Positions 25,516-33,836 of a DNA stretch of 64,000 nt are shown here, in pieces; position 1 is the first letter of the stretch; each line of letters begins with the position of its first letter. Position numbers and translations under genes: made by a program. The stretch covers positions 124,001 through 188,000 of the forward strand of contig JABACD010000009.1 in the NCBI GenBank assembly GCA_014237855.1, in the 5' to 3' direction. The notes beneath the pieces were generated by a model that was given only the letters and a program-made list of their open reading frames with translations, did not search any database and had not been told where the DNA came from. The DNA comes from Planctomycetota bacterium. GTDB lineage: Bacteria > Planctomycetota > UBA1135 > GCA-002686595.

Positions 25516-26675
25516 GGCGTGTCAGCGAGCGGGCGGCCCTCCGGCAAGAGGGAGTCTCCGTCCGCGGCTCCGAGGATGGCCAGGGCACGGGAGCGAAGAC
25601 CACGTTCGACGCTGTTGATCGAGCTCTCCCCCATGTCGGCGAGCGAGATGCGAGCTCCGGCGATGTGGCCATGTCCGCCAAATGAACCATGCCCTTCGAG
25701 TACCCTCTCCATCAGCGGGTAGGCATTTCCGAACGCGTAGTCCGTTCGCAGGGAGAGCACGTACTGACCGTCCTCCTCTACTGCACCACCAACGACCACC
25801 CAGGCACAGCCGTTCATTCTCAGGAAGAAGTCCGCCATCTCGGCAACAAACTCAGGGTGGCTGATGGTGCCCAGGAGACACAAGACGAGAGCACCATACT
25901 GACGCGCCTCGCTCAATGCATAGGTCAGCTCGGAGTAGTACACCCGAGGCAGCGGCGGGTGATTGATCTGGGTGATCAGGCCACGGTCAGCTTCTCGGAA
26001 GGTCGAGTAGTAGGCTTCCTCATCCAGTGACGAGGAGTTGCGTGAGAGATCGGCCGTGTCGTACCGAATCCCACAGAACAGGGCTGTCGCGACCGTCCGG
26101 TTCCAGTTGCACCCGGCATCACGCAAGTACTCGTAGATGATCGATGCTGTGGCCCCGATACCCAGGCGAACATCGAGATGGGCAATCTCAGGCCCCCCAT
26201 CATCATCCTCCGCAGCGGGAGGCACGTGATGATCGAAGACCGCCAGGAGCTCGATGTCCTCCGGCAAGAAGGTGTGACCGAAACGCGGCTGCGTATCCAC
26301 CAGCACTGCCCCGAAGTACTCCTCTGGCGCGATATCGTCGTAGGTCGAGAACTCGAGCCCGAGAGCACGCACCATGGCCAGATTCTCAGCGCGGTGAATG
26401 CGGCCGACCGTGGCCACCTGAGCCTCGAGGCCAAAGCTCTCGCTACACAGGTGACGAACGCCCTCACAGGCCCCAATTGCATCGGGGTCAGGCCCACGAT
26501 GCGTCAGGATCAACAGACCCTTGCGTTGATCGCCTGCCGCCGCCCTGGCCTGCTCCAGCACCTCACGAAAGTGCTGCACTGCTGCCATCCCGAAGTCACT
26601 CGTTGCTTCCGGACTCGCAGGCATCTGCGATCCGTCCGACCCGGCGTCTTGGCTCATGGAAGAGGAGTCGATCAT
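25512..26675 (-). CDS. DHH-family phosphoesterase, NrnA-like
   Basis: 387 residues. The DHH motifs are present: LLILTHRGPDPDAIGA near residue 60 (the HxxPDxDAIG strand), VLVDTQPRFG with Asp, and AVFDHHVPP where the DHH triplet gives the family name. The C-terminal DHHA1 domain carries SFGGHGHIAGARI, the GGHxxAxG motif for nucleic-acid phosphate binding. NrnA-type enzymes degrade nanoRNAs or pAp to mononucleotides in the cytoplasm. About 35 N-terminal residues are extra (MIDSSSMSQDAGSD...) and may include a later true start at M30. It overlaps thiD by 4 nt, so translation of the kinase is coupled to it. Confidence 0.92.
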   Translation of the reverse strand: MIDSSSMSQDAGSDGSQMPASPEATSDFGMAAVQHFREVLEQARAAAGDQRKGLLILTHRGPDPDAIGACEGVRHLCSESFGLEAQVATVGRIHRAENLAMVRALGLEFSTYDDIAPEEYFGAVLVDTQPRFGHTFLPEDIELLAVFDHHVPPAAEDDDGGPEIAHLDVRLGIGATASIIYEYLRDAGCNWNRTVATALFCGIRYDTADLSRNSSSLDEEAYYSTFREADRGLITQINHPPLPRVYYSELTYALSEARQYGALVLCLLGTISHPEFVAEMADFFLRMNGCAWVVVGGAVEEDGQYVLSLRTDYAFGNAYPLMERVLEGHGSFGGHGHIAGARISLADMGESSINSVERGLRSRALAILGAADGDSLLPEGRPLADTP

Positions 26676-26767
26676 GGGACCCTGGCGGGTATTCGTCGGA
26701 CATCTGGTGCGACAGCTCCGTGCGTGTCGCCCCTGTCCCGATGGGCACAGTCTAGTGGAAACCCGAG

Positions 26768-27688
26768 CTAGAAGCCCCGCTCCATCAAGAGCGTGACTGC
26801 GGCGAGGATCTCCGATCGCCCGTGCCGCGGGTTGATCTCAACGACTTTTTCCGCACCGGGAGGCACGAATTCTGCCACGAGCTTGAAGTCGACCTCGCCC
26901 AACCCGGGCGGAATCTCGGACTCATTTGCCACAGCGTCTTGCAGGTGCACACCAACCAGGCGCCCACTGTATCTCTCGAGCCACTCGCCTTGGCCAGGGA
27001 GGCCGGCGAACTCCCTGCGGTGAACAGTCCCCGTGTCATGCCAGTAATTGAGTCCGGTCTTTGAGAGGTCCTCCATGACCCACTCCATCGCCTCGAAGTT
27101 GAGCAGGTCAACGAAGGTACTGCCAGGCTCGACAGCCAGCTGCACCTCTGGATGCTCCTGTCGCAGGGTGTGAATTGATCGGCAGAGATGCTCGACCTGA
27201 GGTTGAGCCTTGAGCTGAGCCCGCGAGACGAAGTCGACGACTGCGCTCTGCAACTCCTCGGGGTTGCCTTCCTCGTCCAGCCTCAATTGGAGCCCCTCGG
27301 CCTCGCTGACAATATCAACGTCCTCGATCTCACAGCCGCGTAAGATCACAACGGGGCAGGCGTACTTCTCAGCCAGCTTGATGTGACGACGGCAGGAAAT
27401 CAGGGCCCGTTCCCGCAGCTCTCCATCGAGGGAGCCAAGCTTCGTGCCGGACATGTGCTCGGCGCGAGGGTTCAAGCAGCCAGTCACGATCGAGGCCACG
27501 GTGATGCCTGTCTCTCGACGTGACTCCTCGAAGCCGTTCAGCGCAACAGGCGATTCGCTGAGTCCGAGTTCGATGCGCCGGAAGCCCATCGCAACGGCAG
27601 CAAAGGCCTGCGCTTCAATGGACGCAAGGCGCGTCCCGTAGCAGGACGTCGAGAGCGAGTACTCGTTGGGGATTCCAGGTTGAGTCAC
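26768..27688 (-). CDS. Sugar phosphate isomerase/epimerase-type TIM barrel protein
   Basis: 306 residues from a GTG at 27688; the open frame goes further upstream, but the extension has no start-site support. The barrel pattern fits xylose-isomerase-like AP-endonuclease-2 family proteins: GFRRIELGLSE near residue 40, IVTGCLNPRAE, VVILRGCEIED, LAVEPGSTFVDLL, YWHDTGTVHRREF, VGVHLQDA and VVEINPRHG. The Glu, Asp/His and His-containing strands are the usual divalent-metal ligands. The substrate is unknown; metabolic sugar or inositol conversions are typical. A GC-rich G8 tract lies just upstream of the start. Located alone between divergent genes. Confidence 0.82.
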   Translation of the reverse strand: MTQPGIPNEYSLSTSCYGTRLASIEAQAFAAVAMGFRRIELGLSESPVALNGFEESRRETGITVASIVTGCLNPRAEHMSGTKLGSLDGELRERALISCRRHIKLAEKYACPVVILRGCEIEDVDIVSEAEGLQLRLDEEGNPEELQSAVVDFVSRAQLKAQPQVEHLCRSIHTLRQEHPEVQLAVEPGSTFVDLLNFEAMEWVMEDLSKTGLNYWHDTGTVHRREFAGLPGQGEWLERYSGRLVGVHLQDAVANESEIPPGLGEVDFKLVAEFVPPGAEKVVEINPRHGRSEILAAVTLLMERGF

Positions 27689-27885
27689 GGTTCGGAGAGG
27701 GGGGGGAGCTAAACGAACAATGAGAGACCCCTCGGATCTCCACACCTATCGATCTGCGAGGCGAGCATCACGAGGACAAAAGGCGTTGTATAGACAGCTA
27801 CAGCTGGCCTTTTCCCATTTTGGGGTCGTAGATGCAACCCTAATCGGGGCGCCGCACCCCCAGGCCCCTCTGCTACCATTCCAGG

Positions 27886-28230
27886 ATGAAGCTTCGAATT
27901 CTCTGGGGCCTCTCGCTGGCCTGGGCCTTGTTCTTCTACTACCTCGGGTACGGGAGACTGGTCCACTCGTGGGTTGCCGAGGGCTCGATCTTCAACATGG
28001 GCGACAAGCTGGAGGCCTTCCTCGCCGGAATCGGGGGAGTGGCAGTCGGGTCCTTCCCTGCCTATATCACCTATCACATCCAGCGCTTCCACAAGAAGAG
28101 GGAGAGAGGCCGGCTGGAGAAGGAGATGAGGCGCATCGACAAGAAGATCCACAAGATCGACCGCAGACAGGCACTCTCCAAGGACCTCCCCGCGCCGACC
28201 GATCCTGGAGGCAAGCTCGACGGAGCCTGA
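27886..28230 (+). CDS. Small two-helix membrane protein, unknown function
   Basis: 114 residues. An AGGATG-like context (CCAGG-ATG) precedes the ATG at 27886. Hydrophobic segments at about 5-22 and 45-65 flank a polar stretch, and a basic amphipathic C-terminus of about 45 residues rich in Lys, Arg and Glu (KKRERGRLEKEMRRIDKKIH) forms a likely cytoplasmic coiled-coil. No family was recognised. The gene lies between the TIM-barrel gene and purB. The membrane segments plus charged tail indicate a real gene. Confidence 0.68.
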   Translation: MKLRILWGLSLAWALFFYYLGYGRLVHSWVAEGSIFNMGDKLEAFLAGIGGVAVGSFPAYITYHIQRFHKKRERGRLEKEMRRIDKKIHKIDRRQALSKDLPAPTDPGGKLDGA

Positions 28231-28276
28231 GTCCTTGGCCACCACAGGGCTCTCCGTGGTGTTGTGGAGGGACTGG

Positions 28277-29713
28277 CTAGACACGAACTTCGCCCTTGGC
28301 CCCAAGCAGATTGGCGTACTGCTGGAGCACCGGATCGACTTCCTCCTCGACGAACTCGAGCACCTGCTCGGGCGCACGGCCGACATGACGCGACGGCTCA
28401 AGGGCAGCATCGATGCTCTGAGCAAAAGGCCCCAGGAGCTTGGTCGCCTTGAGTCGCTCGGCCAGATCATTGTCGCCACCCTCCTTGATCCTTCTTGCAG
28501 CGGCAAAGCTCGCCTGGCGAACCTCCTCATGAACGTCCTGGCGATCAGCGCCAGCCTTCACAGCCTCCATCATCAGCGCCTCCGAGGCCAAGAACGGTAG
28601 CTCTGACATCAGGTTCTTGCGCACCACCTCCGGGTACACGACAAGCCCCGAGGAGATATTGAGGAAGAGGTTCAGCACAGCATCAGTGGCAAGAAACATC
28701 TCAGCCAGCACGATGCGCCGATTCGCTGAGTCATCGAGAGTTCGCTCGAGCCATTGGTTGGCTGCCGTGTGTGCCGTGTTGTCCAGATGAGACATGACCA
28801 GTCGAGCGAGAGAACAAATTCGTTCCGAACGCATTGGATTACGTTTCCAGGGCATGGCGCTGGAACCGATCTGGTCCTCCTCGAAGGGCTCTTCGAGCTC
28901 CTTGCGATTCGAGAGCAATCTCAGGTCGGTTGCGAACTTGTGCGCTGTTTGCGCAATTGAAGAGAGAGCCTGGCCAACGCGGAAGTCCAACTGGCGGGGA
29001 TAGGTCTGGCCCGTGACAGCAAAGCGCCGCTCGAATCCCATCTTGGAAGCCACCGCTCGGTCAAGAGCGCGCACCTTCTCGTGATCTCCATCGAAGAGCT
29101 GAAGGAATGAGGCCTGGGTACCCGTCGTACCCTTCACTCCCCTGAAGCGGATCATGACCTCTGCATGATCCAGGTCCGCCAGATCATCCAGCAGGTCTTG
29201 AATCCATAGCGTCGCACGCTTGCCCACAGTCGTGGCCTGGGCGGGCTGATAGTGAGTGAAGCCCAGCGTTGGGAGCTCACGCCACTCGATCGCGAAGCTC
29301 TTGAGCTGGTCGATCAGGCTCACGAGCTGGCGCCTGATCAGACGCACACCATCGCGAAGAATGATGGCATCGGTGTTGTCGGTGACGTAGCAACTGGTCG
29401 CACCCAGATGCAGGATGCCTCTCGCCTTCGGACACTGATCACCCCAGGCATGAACGTGACTCATCACGTCGTGCCGTAGCTGGCGCTCGTACTCCCCCGC
29501 CGCCGCGAAGTTGATTGGCTCGAGGTTGGCGCGTAGCTCATCGAGCTGCTCCGAGGTGATCGCCAGGCCTAGCTCAGATTCGGCTTCAGCGAGTGCCAGC
29601 CACAGCTGCCGCCAGGTGCTGAACTTCTTCTGAGCAGAAAAAACCATGCGCATGTCGCGACTGGCATAGCGCCCGGCGAGCGGGCTCTGGTAGTTCTCGG
29701 TCTCGGAGGTCAC
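28277..29713 (-). CDS. purB: Adenylosuccinate lyase
   Basis: 478 residues from a GTG at 29713. The fumarase/aspartase superfamily signature GSSAMPWKRNPMRSE appears near residue 290 with the catalytic serine loop. Other matches are SPLAGRYAS, TSCYVTDN, TLGFTHYQPAQ with the catalytic His, and KGTTGTQASFL. PurB cleaves SAICAR to AICAR and adenylosuccinate to AMP plus fumarate, in two steps of purine synthesis. Length matches the longer, eukaryote-like PurB subfamily. No purine operon is visible around it. Confidence 0.96.
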   Translation of the reverse strand: MTSETENYQSPLAGRYASRDMRMVFSAQKKFSTWRQLWLALAEAESELGLAITSEQLDELRANLEPINFAAAGEYERQLRHDVMSHVHAWGDQCPKARGILHLGATSCYVTDNTDAIILRDGVRLIRRQLVSLIDQLKSFAIEWRELPTLGFTHYQPAQATTVGKRATLWIQDLLDDLADLDHAEVMIRFRGVKGTTGTQASFLQLFDGDHEKVRALDRAVASKMGFERRFAVTGQTYPRQLDFRVGQALSSIAQTAHKFATDLRLLSNRKELEEPFEEDQIGSSAMPWKRNPMRSERICSLARLVMSHLDNTAHTAANQWLERTLDDSANRRIVLAEMFLATDAVLNLFLNISSGLVVYPEVVRKNLMSELPFLASEALMMEAVKAGADRQDVHEEVRQASFAAARRIKEGGDNDLAERLKATKLLGPFAQSIDAALEPSRHVGRAPEQVLEFVEEEVDPVLQQYANLLGAKGEVRV

Positions 29714-29952
29714 GGCGCGGTTCCTGAGGGTTCAAGGTCGAGGGTTCCCGTTTGGGCCAGCTATTCTAGCTCCTCGAATGAGCGATCGAGAACTGCCGCC
29801 TGGCAAGGCCCCATGAGGCCGGTGTGGAGCGCCCCTGCGATCGACCGCTCTCCTGCAGGCCAGCAGCCCTCTGGAGATTGAACCCGAGCGGCCTCCCTGG
29901 GGCCCGAGCGGCCCCCGCAGCTGCATGGATCAGCCTCTGGTCAGGCTCTCGC

Positions 29953-30438
29953 CTAGGTCCCCAGCGTCGCCACCAGGCCAAGCAAGAGGCAGGCCCCCAG
30001 TCCCCAGCCCAGGCGCTTGCCGAGGCCACCACCTGTGGCATCGACCCGTCCGAGGTAGGCCGCAATCCACAGCGTACAGGCCGCTCCAGCGAGATCGGTG
30101 GCCACGTCAAACACCGAGGCAACCCGGCCCGGGGCGTGAGCCTGGTGCCACTCATCCACGGCAGCGTAGAGCAGAACGCCCAGCAAGATCAGCACAACTG
30201 CCGGGGGCTTGATCCGCGGCCACCCGTTCTCCCTTGGCAAGCTCAAGACTCCCCAAAAGGCCAGGAGTCCGAACAAGGGAGCGTGCCCAGAATTCCAGAG
30301 CCAACTCCGGAGGAAGGACCTGGGCCCATCGTCGCCGGGTTGCTCGCTCAGCTTCCAGATGAACAGCCCCCAGACACAAACGAGGACCGGTCCGAAACCT
30401 CGCGGAATCCGTTGGAGTAGCTGGCCGACATGCCGCAA
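29953..30438 (-). CDS. VanZ-like membrane protein
   Basis: 161 residues with hydrophobic segments at about 15-30, 50-65, 78-95, 110-130 and 140-158. The stretch VDEWHQAHAPGRVASVFDVATDLAGA is the VanZ-family signature of a D-E-x-x-Q core, a P-G-R turn and a D-x-x-x-N/D-x-x-G helix. VanZ confers low-level teicoplanin resistance in enterococci, but most homologues have no known role and are general envelope proteins. The gene lies 26 nt beyond the stop of the anti-sigma kinase gene (30465), in the same orientation. It is the most downstream gene of a possible nadC-anti-sigma-vanZ-like transcription unit. Confidence 0.82.
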   Translation of the reverse strand: MRHVGQLLQRIPRGFGPVLVCVWGLFIWKLSEQPGDDGPRSFLRSWLWNSGHAPLFGLLAFWGVLSLPRENGWPRIKPPAVVLILLGVLLYAAVDEWHQAHAPGRVASVFDVATDLAGAACTLWIAAYLGRVDATGGGLGKRLGWGLGACLLLGLVATLGT

Positions 30439-30464
30439 GCCAGCTAGCAGCCCGGGGTTCCGGC

Positions 30465-30926
30465 TCAGGACTCGAGCCTCTTCTGAGCGATGAATTCGAG
30501 CCCCTTGCCGTCCGCAGACCTCTCCACCTTCAGCTCATCGACCATCTGCGCGAGCAGGAAGAACCCACGGCCACGCTCATTCTCGAGGTCCGGTAGTGCA
30601 TCGGGATCCATGAAGCCCGCGAGATCGTCCGGGTTTCCACCCCCTTGATCAGAGACGCTCAGGATCCAGCCTGTGGGTGCAATCCTCAATTCCAGGAGGA
30701 TCCGCACGTCCTCGACCAGATCTGATTCTTCTATGGCTGACTCGCCACCCCCGTGATCCACTGCATTCGAGAGTAGCTCGCTGGCGACCAGCTCAAGGGT
30801 GCCCACCTCGTCCTCGCTGATGCCTTGCTCGAGGGCGAACTTCCCCACCACCTGACGAGCCATCCGTCCGGCACTGTGGGCGGCGGGCAGGTCCAGCTTG
30901 AGCTCCTCGCTCTCAGCCGCATTCAC
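30465..30926 (-). CDS. Anti-sigma regulatory factor (RsbW/SpoIIAB-like serine kinase)
   Basis: 153 residues, matching the short HATPase-only anti-sigma kinases. N-box: VASELLSNAVDHGG (E and N for Mg-ATP). G1: LSVSDQGGGNPDD, and G2-like: ERGRGFFLLAQMVDEL. These GHKL ATPases sequester a sigma factor and phosphorylate an STAS anti-anti-sigma protein; no such partner lies next to it here. It overlaps nadC by 4 nt (30923-30926, ATGA), so it is produced with NAD biosynthesis. The coupling to nadC is unusual and may be incidental. Confidence 0.88.
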   Translation of the reverse strand: MNAAESEELKLDLPAAHSAGRMARQVVGKFALEQGISEDEVGTLELVASELLSNAVDHGGGESAIEESDLVEDVRILLELRIAPTGWILSVSDQGGGNPDDLAGFMDPDALPDLENERGRGFFLLAQMVDELKVERSADGKGLEFIAQKRLES

Positions 30927-31825
30927 GTCGACGGCTCCAGGTAGAGGGACAGGTCAAGAGAGGGGGCAGAATGAGTCAAGGCCCCCACCGAGATTCGGTC
31001 GAGGCCACAGTGCGAGTACTCGGCCAGATTCGAGGCATCAATGCCCCCCGAAGCTTCAAGTTCGGCATGACTCCCAAGCTCACGAGCTAGATCTCGTAGG
31101 CGTGGTGTCAGCTGCTGAAGCTGTGTCGGGGTCATGTTGTCCAGTAGCAAGACGTTGGCTCCACCGCGCAGAGCCCCAAAGGCTTCCTCCGCATCACGCG
31201 CCTCAACCGTCATCCGAATGGACTCCCCCACGCTCTCTCGTACCAGGCGGGTCAGGCTCTGCACATCCGTGCCTGCCAGGTCGATGTGGTTTTCTTTTAT
31301 CATCACCTCGTCAAAGAGGCCGAAACGATGATTCTCACCACCCCCACAGAGAACGGCGTATTTCTCGAGGCTGCGCAGGCCAGGAGTGGTCTTGCGTGTG
31401 TCGAGAATTCTCACGCGGCCATCGGCCAGGCTCACGAGCTTGGCAGTGGCCGTGGCAATTCCACTCATCCGCTGTACGAAGTTGAGTGCAGTGCGTTCCG
31501 CCAGGAGCAATCCCCTTGCATTACCCTCGACCTCCGCCACGACCTCCTCAGGAGCGATGACCTGCCCATCTCCCTTGAAGGCCCTGAAGGTCGAGCTGGG
31601 ATCGCAATGAGCAAAGGTCTGGGCAAAGGCCGGCAGGCCCGAGAGCACGCCTGCCTGGCGAGCAACAAGCCGGGCACGACCACGTGCTTCGACCGGGACT
31701 GCACTCTCGCTGGTCAGATCTCCGCTGCCGCGATCCTCATCGATCGCCGACACCACCAGAGCCTCCAGAATCGCTGCAGGCAAGAGGTCTTCCAGGGAGT
31801 TCTGAATTACGGCCGCCATGACCAT
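30923..31825 (-). CDS. nadC: Nicotinate-nucleotide pyrophosphorylase (carboxylating)
   Basis: 300 residues from the ATG at 31825 (a second ATG at 31819 also fits); the open frame extends far upstream without family character. Motifs: EDRGSGDLTSE, ERTALNFVQRMSGIAT, DTRKTTPGLRSLEKYAVLCGGGENHRFGL (quinolinate/PRPP site with the catalytic Lys and Glu), IKENHI, VEARDAEEA, DNMTP, LEASGGI. It makes NaMN from quinolinate and PRPP in de novo NAD synthesis. It is divergent from the HhH protein at 31914 (88-nt gap) and overlaps the anti-sigma kinase downstream. Confidence 0.96.
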   Translation of the reverse strand: MVMAAVIQNSLEDLLPAAILEALVVSAIDEDRGSGDLTSESAVPVEARGRARLVARQAGVLSGLPAFAQTFAHCDPSSTFRAFKGDGQVIAPEEVVAEVEGNARGLLLAERTALNFVQRMSGIATATAKLVSLADGRVRILDTRKTTPGLRSLEKYAVLCGGGENHRFGLFDEVMIKENHIDLAGTDVQSLTRLVRESVGESIRMTVEARDAEEAFGALRGGANVLLLDNMTPTQLQQLTPRLRDLARELGSHAELEASGGIDASNLAEYSHCGLDRISVGALTHSAPSLDLSLYLEPST

Positions 31826-31913
31826 TGAGAGGGTACGACCAACGCCAGCCCAGGGCCAAGAGAAGAAATGTATTGGCCCGTGACGGCCGCCGCCCTGGTA
31901 CGTCCTGGCACTC

Positions 31914-32273
31914 ATGAGCGACGATATTGATCGAGATCCCAGACGCAGCGTGGCCGCCTGGACGGAGCCCTGCGAGGGAAAAAGCCCTACCTGGTTATTG
32001 CTCACCTTGGGTTGGGTGTTCGCGACCACCAGTCTGCGTTGGGCCTCGCCATCACCCCATCTCGAGGGCCAGACCAATCCGATCGTTGACCTGGAATCCT
32101 CATCGGCCCGCGACTTCCGGCGACTACCAGGAATCGGGCCAAGTCGTGCGGCCGGGATCGTTGATCTCAGATGGAGGAGAGGCCGCCAGGGGTTTTCACT
32201 CGAGGAGGTTCGAGGCATAGGTCCCCGAACCCAGGCCAGGGCACTTGCAGCTAATGGCAAGAGCCCACCCTGA
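31914..32273 (+). CDS. ComEA-like helix-hairpin-helix protein
   Basis: 119 residues with a hydrophobic segment (WLLLTLGWVFATTSLRWA, about 27-44) and two helix-hairpin-helix motifs (RRLPGIGPSRAAGIVDLR and LEEVRGIGPRTQARAL) between about 68 and 112. This is the architecture of ComEA, the membrane-anchored DNA-binding protein of natural transformation, but the spacer is short and no other competence gene is near. The HhH pair is otherwise typical of DNA-binding. Divergent from nadC. Function as DNA receptor is plausible but not shown. Confidence 0.82.
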   Translation: MSDDIDRDPRRSVAAWTEPCEGKSPTWLLLTLGWVFATTSLRWASPSPHLEGQTNPIVDLESSSARDFRRLPGIGPSRAAGIVDLRWRRGRQGFSLEEVRGIGPRTQARALAANGKSPP

Positions 32274-32312
32274 ACACCAGCTCACATCCAATCGAGACCC
32301 GATCCGCTCTGG

Positions 32313-33602
32313 CTAGTGACCTGCCCCGACACCCTGAGACGCAACCTGACCACTGAGCACCCTCACATACCCCCAGCTTCCAATCTCGTCATCATGGCCG
32401 GGTGCTCCGACAGCGAATTCTGGTACCCCATCACGGTCCAGGTCCGGGAGCCCCGCGACCGCAACACCGAACCAATCTCCCCCTTCGAGGCCGGCCACCC
32501 CGAGGAGGGTCTCTCCGCTTGAGCCACAGAGAATACGGGCCTGGCCCGACTCTGACGCGCCGGCGTCCGAGCTGGCCGCTCCGATGAGTAAGTCCGGCCG
32601 GCCGTCTTCGTTCACGTCGGAGCAGAAGCTGACTGCCGACAGGTACTCGGCGCTCCGCTCACCATGAACGCTTAGCAACAGGTCTCCGTGCCGGCCCGAA
32701 TGGAGCTGAGCTGCTCCTGCATCAAGACGGCCAGGGGCATCTGCCCCTGGAGCGGCACAGAGCAGATCGGGAGTACCATCGAGATTGACATCGACGCCTC
32801 CCGCCAGAGCAAAACCGAGTTGATCCCCAATTCCCTGGCCGTGAAAGTCAAGCAGGCGCGCCCCGTCCTGACCCGAGAGCACGTAGACACTTCCACCGTT
32901 GAAGGCCGCCACATCGGAGAACGGGACTCCGACAGCAATGTCGCTGCAGCCATCAGCGTTCAGATCTCCAGCAGCCGCAACTGAGCGGCCCAGCTGATCC
33001 CAGGGCATACCCACCGCCCTGAAGAGCAAGGAGCCGTCGGCCCCGGAGAACGTGCAAACCTCCCCTGAATTGACCCCACCGCGATCAGACCTGGGTGCCC
33101 CCACGGCCAGGTCGGGGACTCCGTCTCCATTCATGTCACCGGCACCCGCAACTGAGGATCCAAACTGGTCACCCGCCGCAGAGCCCTCGAATTGCCACAA
33201 GATCGAGCCGTCCCTGCCTGATCGCACATGAGCGCTGCCCGAGGGCGGCGTCCCGCCTGGAGCGCCCATGATCAGGTCCGGGACGCCGTCCTGATCCACG
33301 TCCCCCGCCGACGCGAGAGCTGTCCCCAGCCCGTCGGATCTCGAGTCCCCTTCAACCCTCCAGATTTCGGCCCCAGTGCGCCCGGAAAAGACACGAACCT
33401 GGCCGGCATGAGCAAACTCGACCCCCGCACGGGGAGCTCCAACGGCGAGGTCACAGACCCCATCCCCATCGAGATCGCCGGCAGCGGTCAGGCTGGAACC
33501 AAAGCGATCCCCTGGGAGCTGACCGCGGATTCCATGGGAGCCACCCTGGATTTGAGGGATCGTCGTGAGCAGGGCGGGAATCACCAGAGCTTGAGCAAAC
33601 AT
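32313..33602 (-). CDS. Exported seven-bladed FG-GAP beta-propeller protein
   Basis: 429 residues from the ATG at 33602, which gives a short hydrophobic signal-like start (MFAQALVIPALLTTIPQIQGG). Seven FG-GAP repeats follow, each with a FGSS/FGxxL strand, a D-x-D/N-x-D-G calcium loop such as GDLDGDGVCDLAVGAP, GDMNGDGVPDLAVGAP or GDLNADGCSDIAVGVP, and a GAP turn. Seven repeats make one complete integrin-type propeller. Such proteins bind calcium and act outside the cytoplasm; planctomycetes carry many. The longer open frame beyond 33602 would overlap the start of the plus-strand gene at 33837. Ligand unknown. Confidence 0.9.
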   Translation of the reverse strand: MFAQALVIPALLTTIPQIQGGSHGIRGQLPGDRFGSSLTAAGDLDGDGVCDLAVGAPRAGVEFAHAGQVRVFSGRTGAEIWRVEGDSRSDGLGTALASAGDVDQDGVPDLIMGAPGGTPPSGSAHVRSGRDGSILWQFEGSAAGDQFGSSVAGAGDMNGDGVPDLAVGAPRSDRGGVNSGEVCTFSGADGSLLFRAVGMPWDQLGRSVAAAGDLNADGCSDIAVGVPFSDVAAFNGGSVYVLSGQDGARLLDFHGQGIGDQLGFALAGGVDVNLDGTPDLLCAAPGADAPGRLDAGAAQLHSGRHGDLLLSVHGERSAEYLSAVSFCSDVNEDGRPDLLIGAASSDAGASESGQARILCGSSGETLLGVAGLEGGDWFGVAVAGLPDLDRDGVPEFAVGAPGHDDEIGSWGYVRVLSGQVASQGVGAGH

Positions 33603-33836
33603 GGAGCACCTTTGGCCGGGACCTGGACTCTCGGACCTCGTCGACCACGGGTATCCGATCGCCATGAGCAGTGCCTCTGACGAAGATCCGTCGGGCCCCC
33701 TTCGGACGCTACCCGGTTCAGCTGGTTTCGCCCGGCTCCAAGCTTTTCGTCGAGCCTTCGAGCCCGGGCCCTCTTGGGGTAGACTCGCGCTCCATTCACC
33801 GCGAGTTCGCGGAGTCTTACGCAACGAGATCGACAG

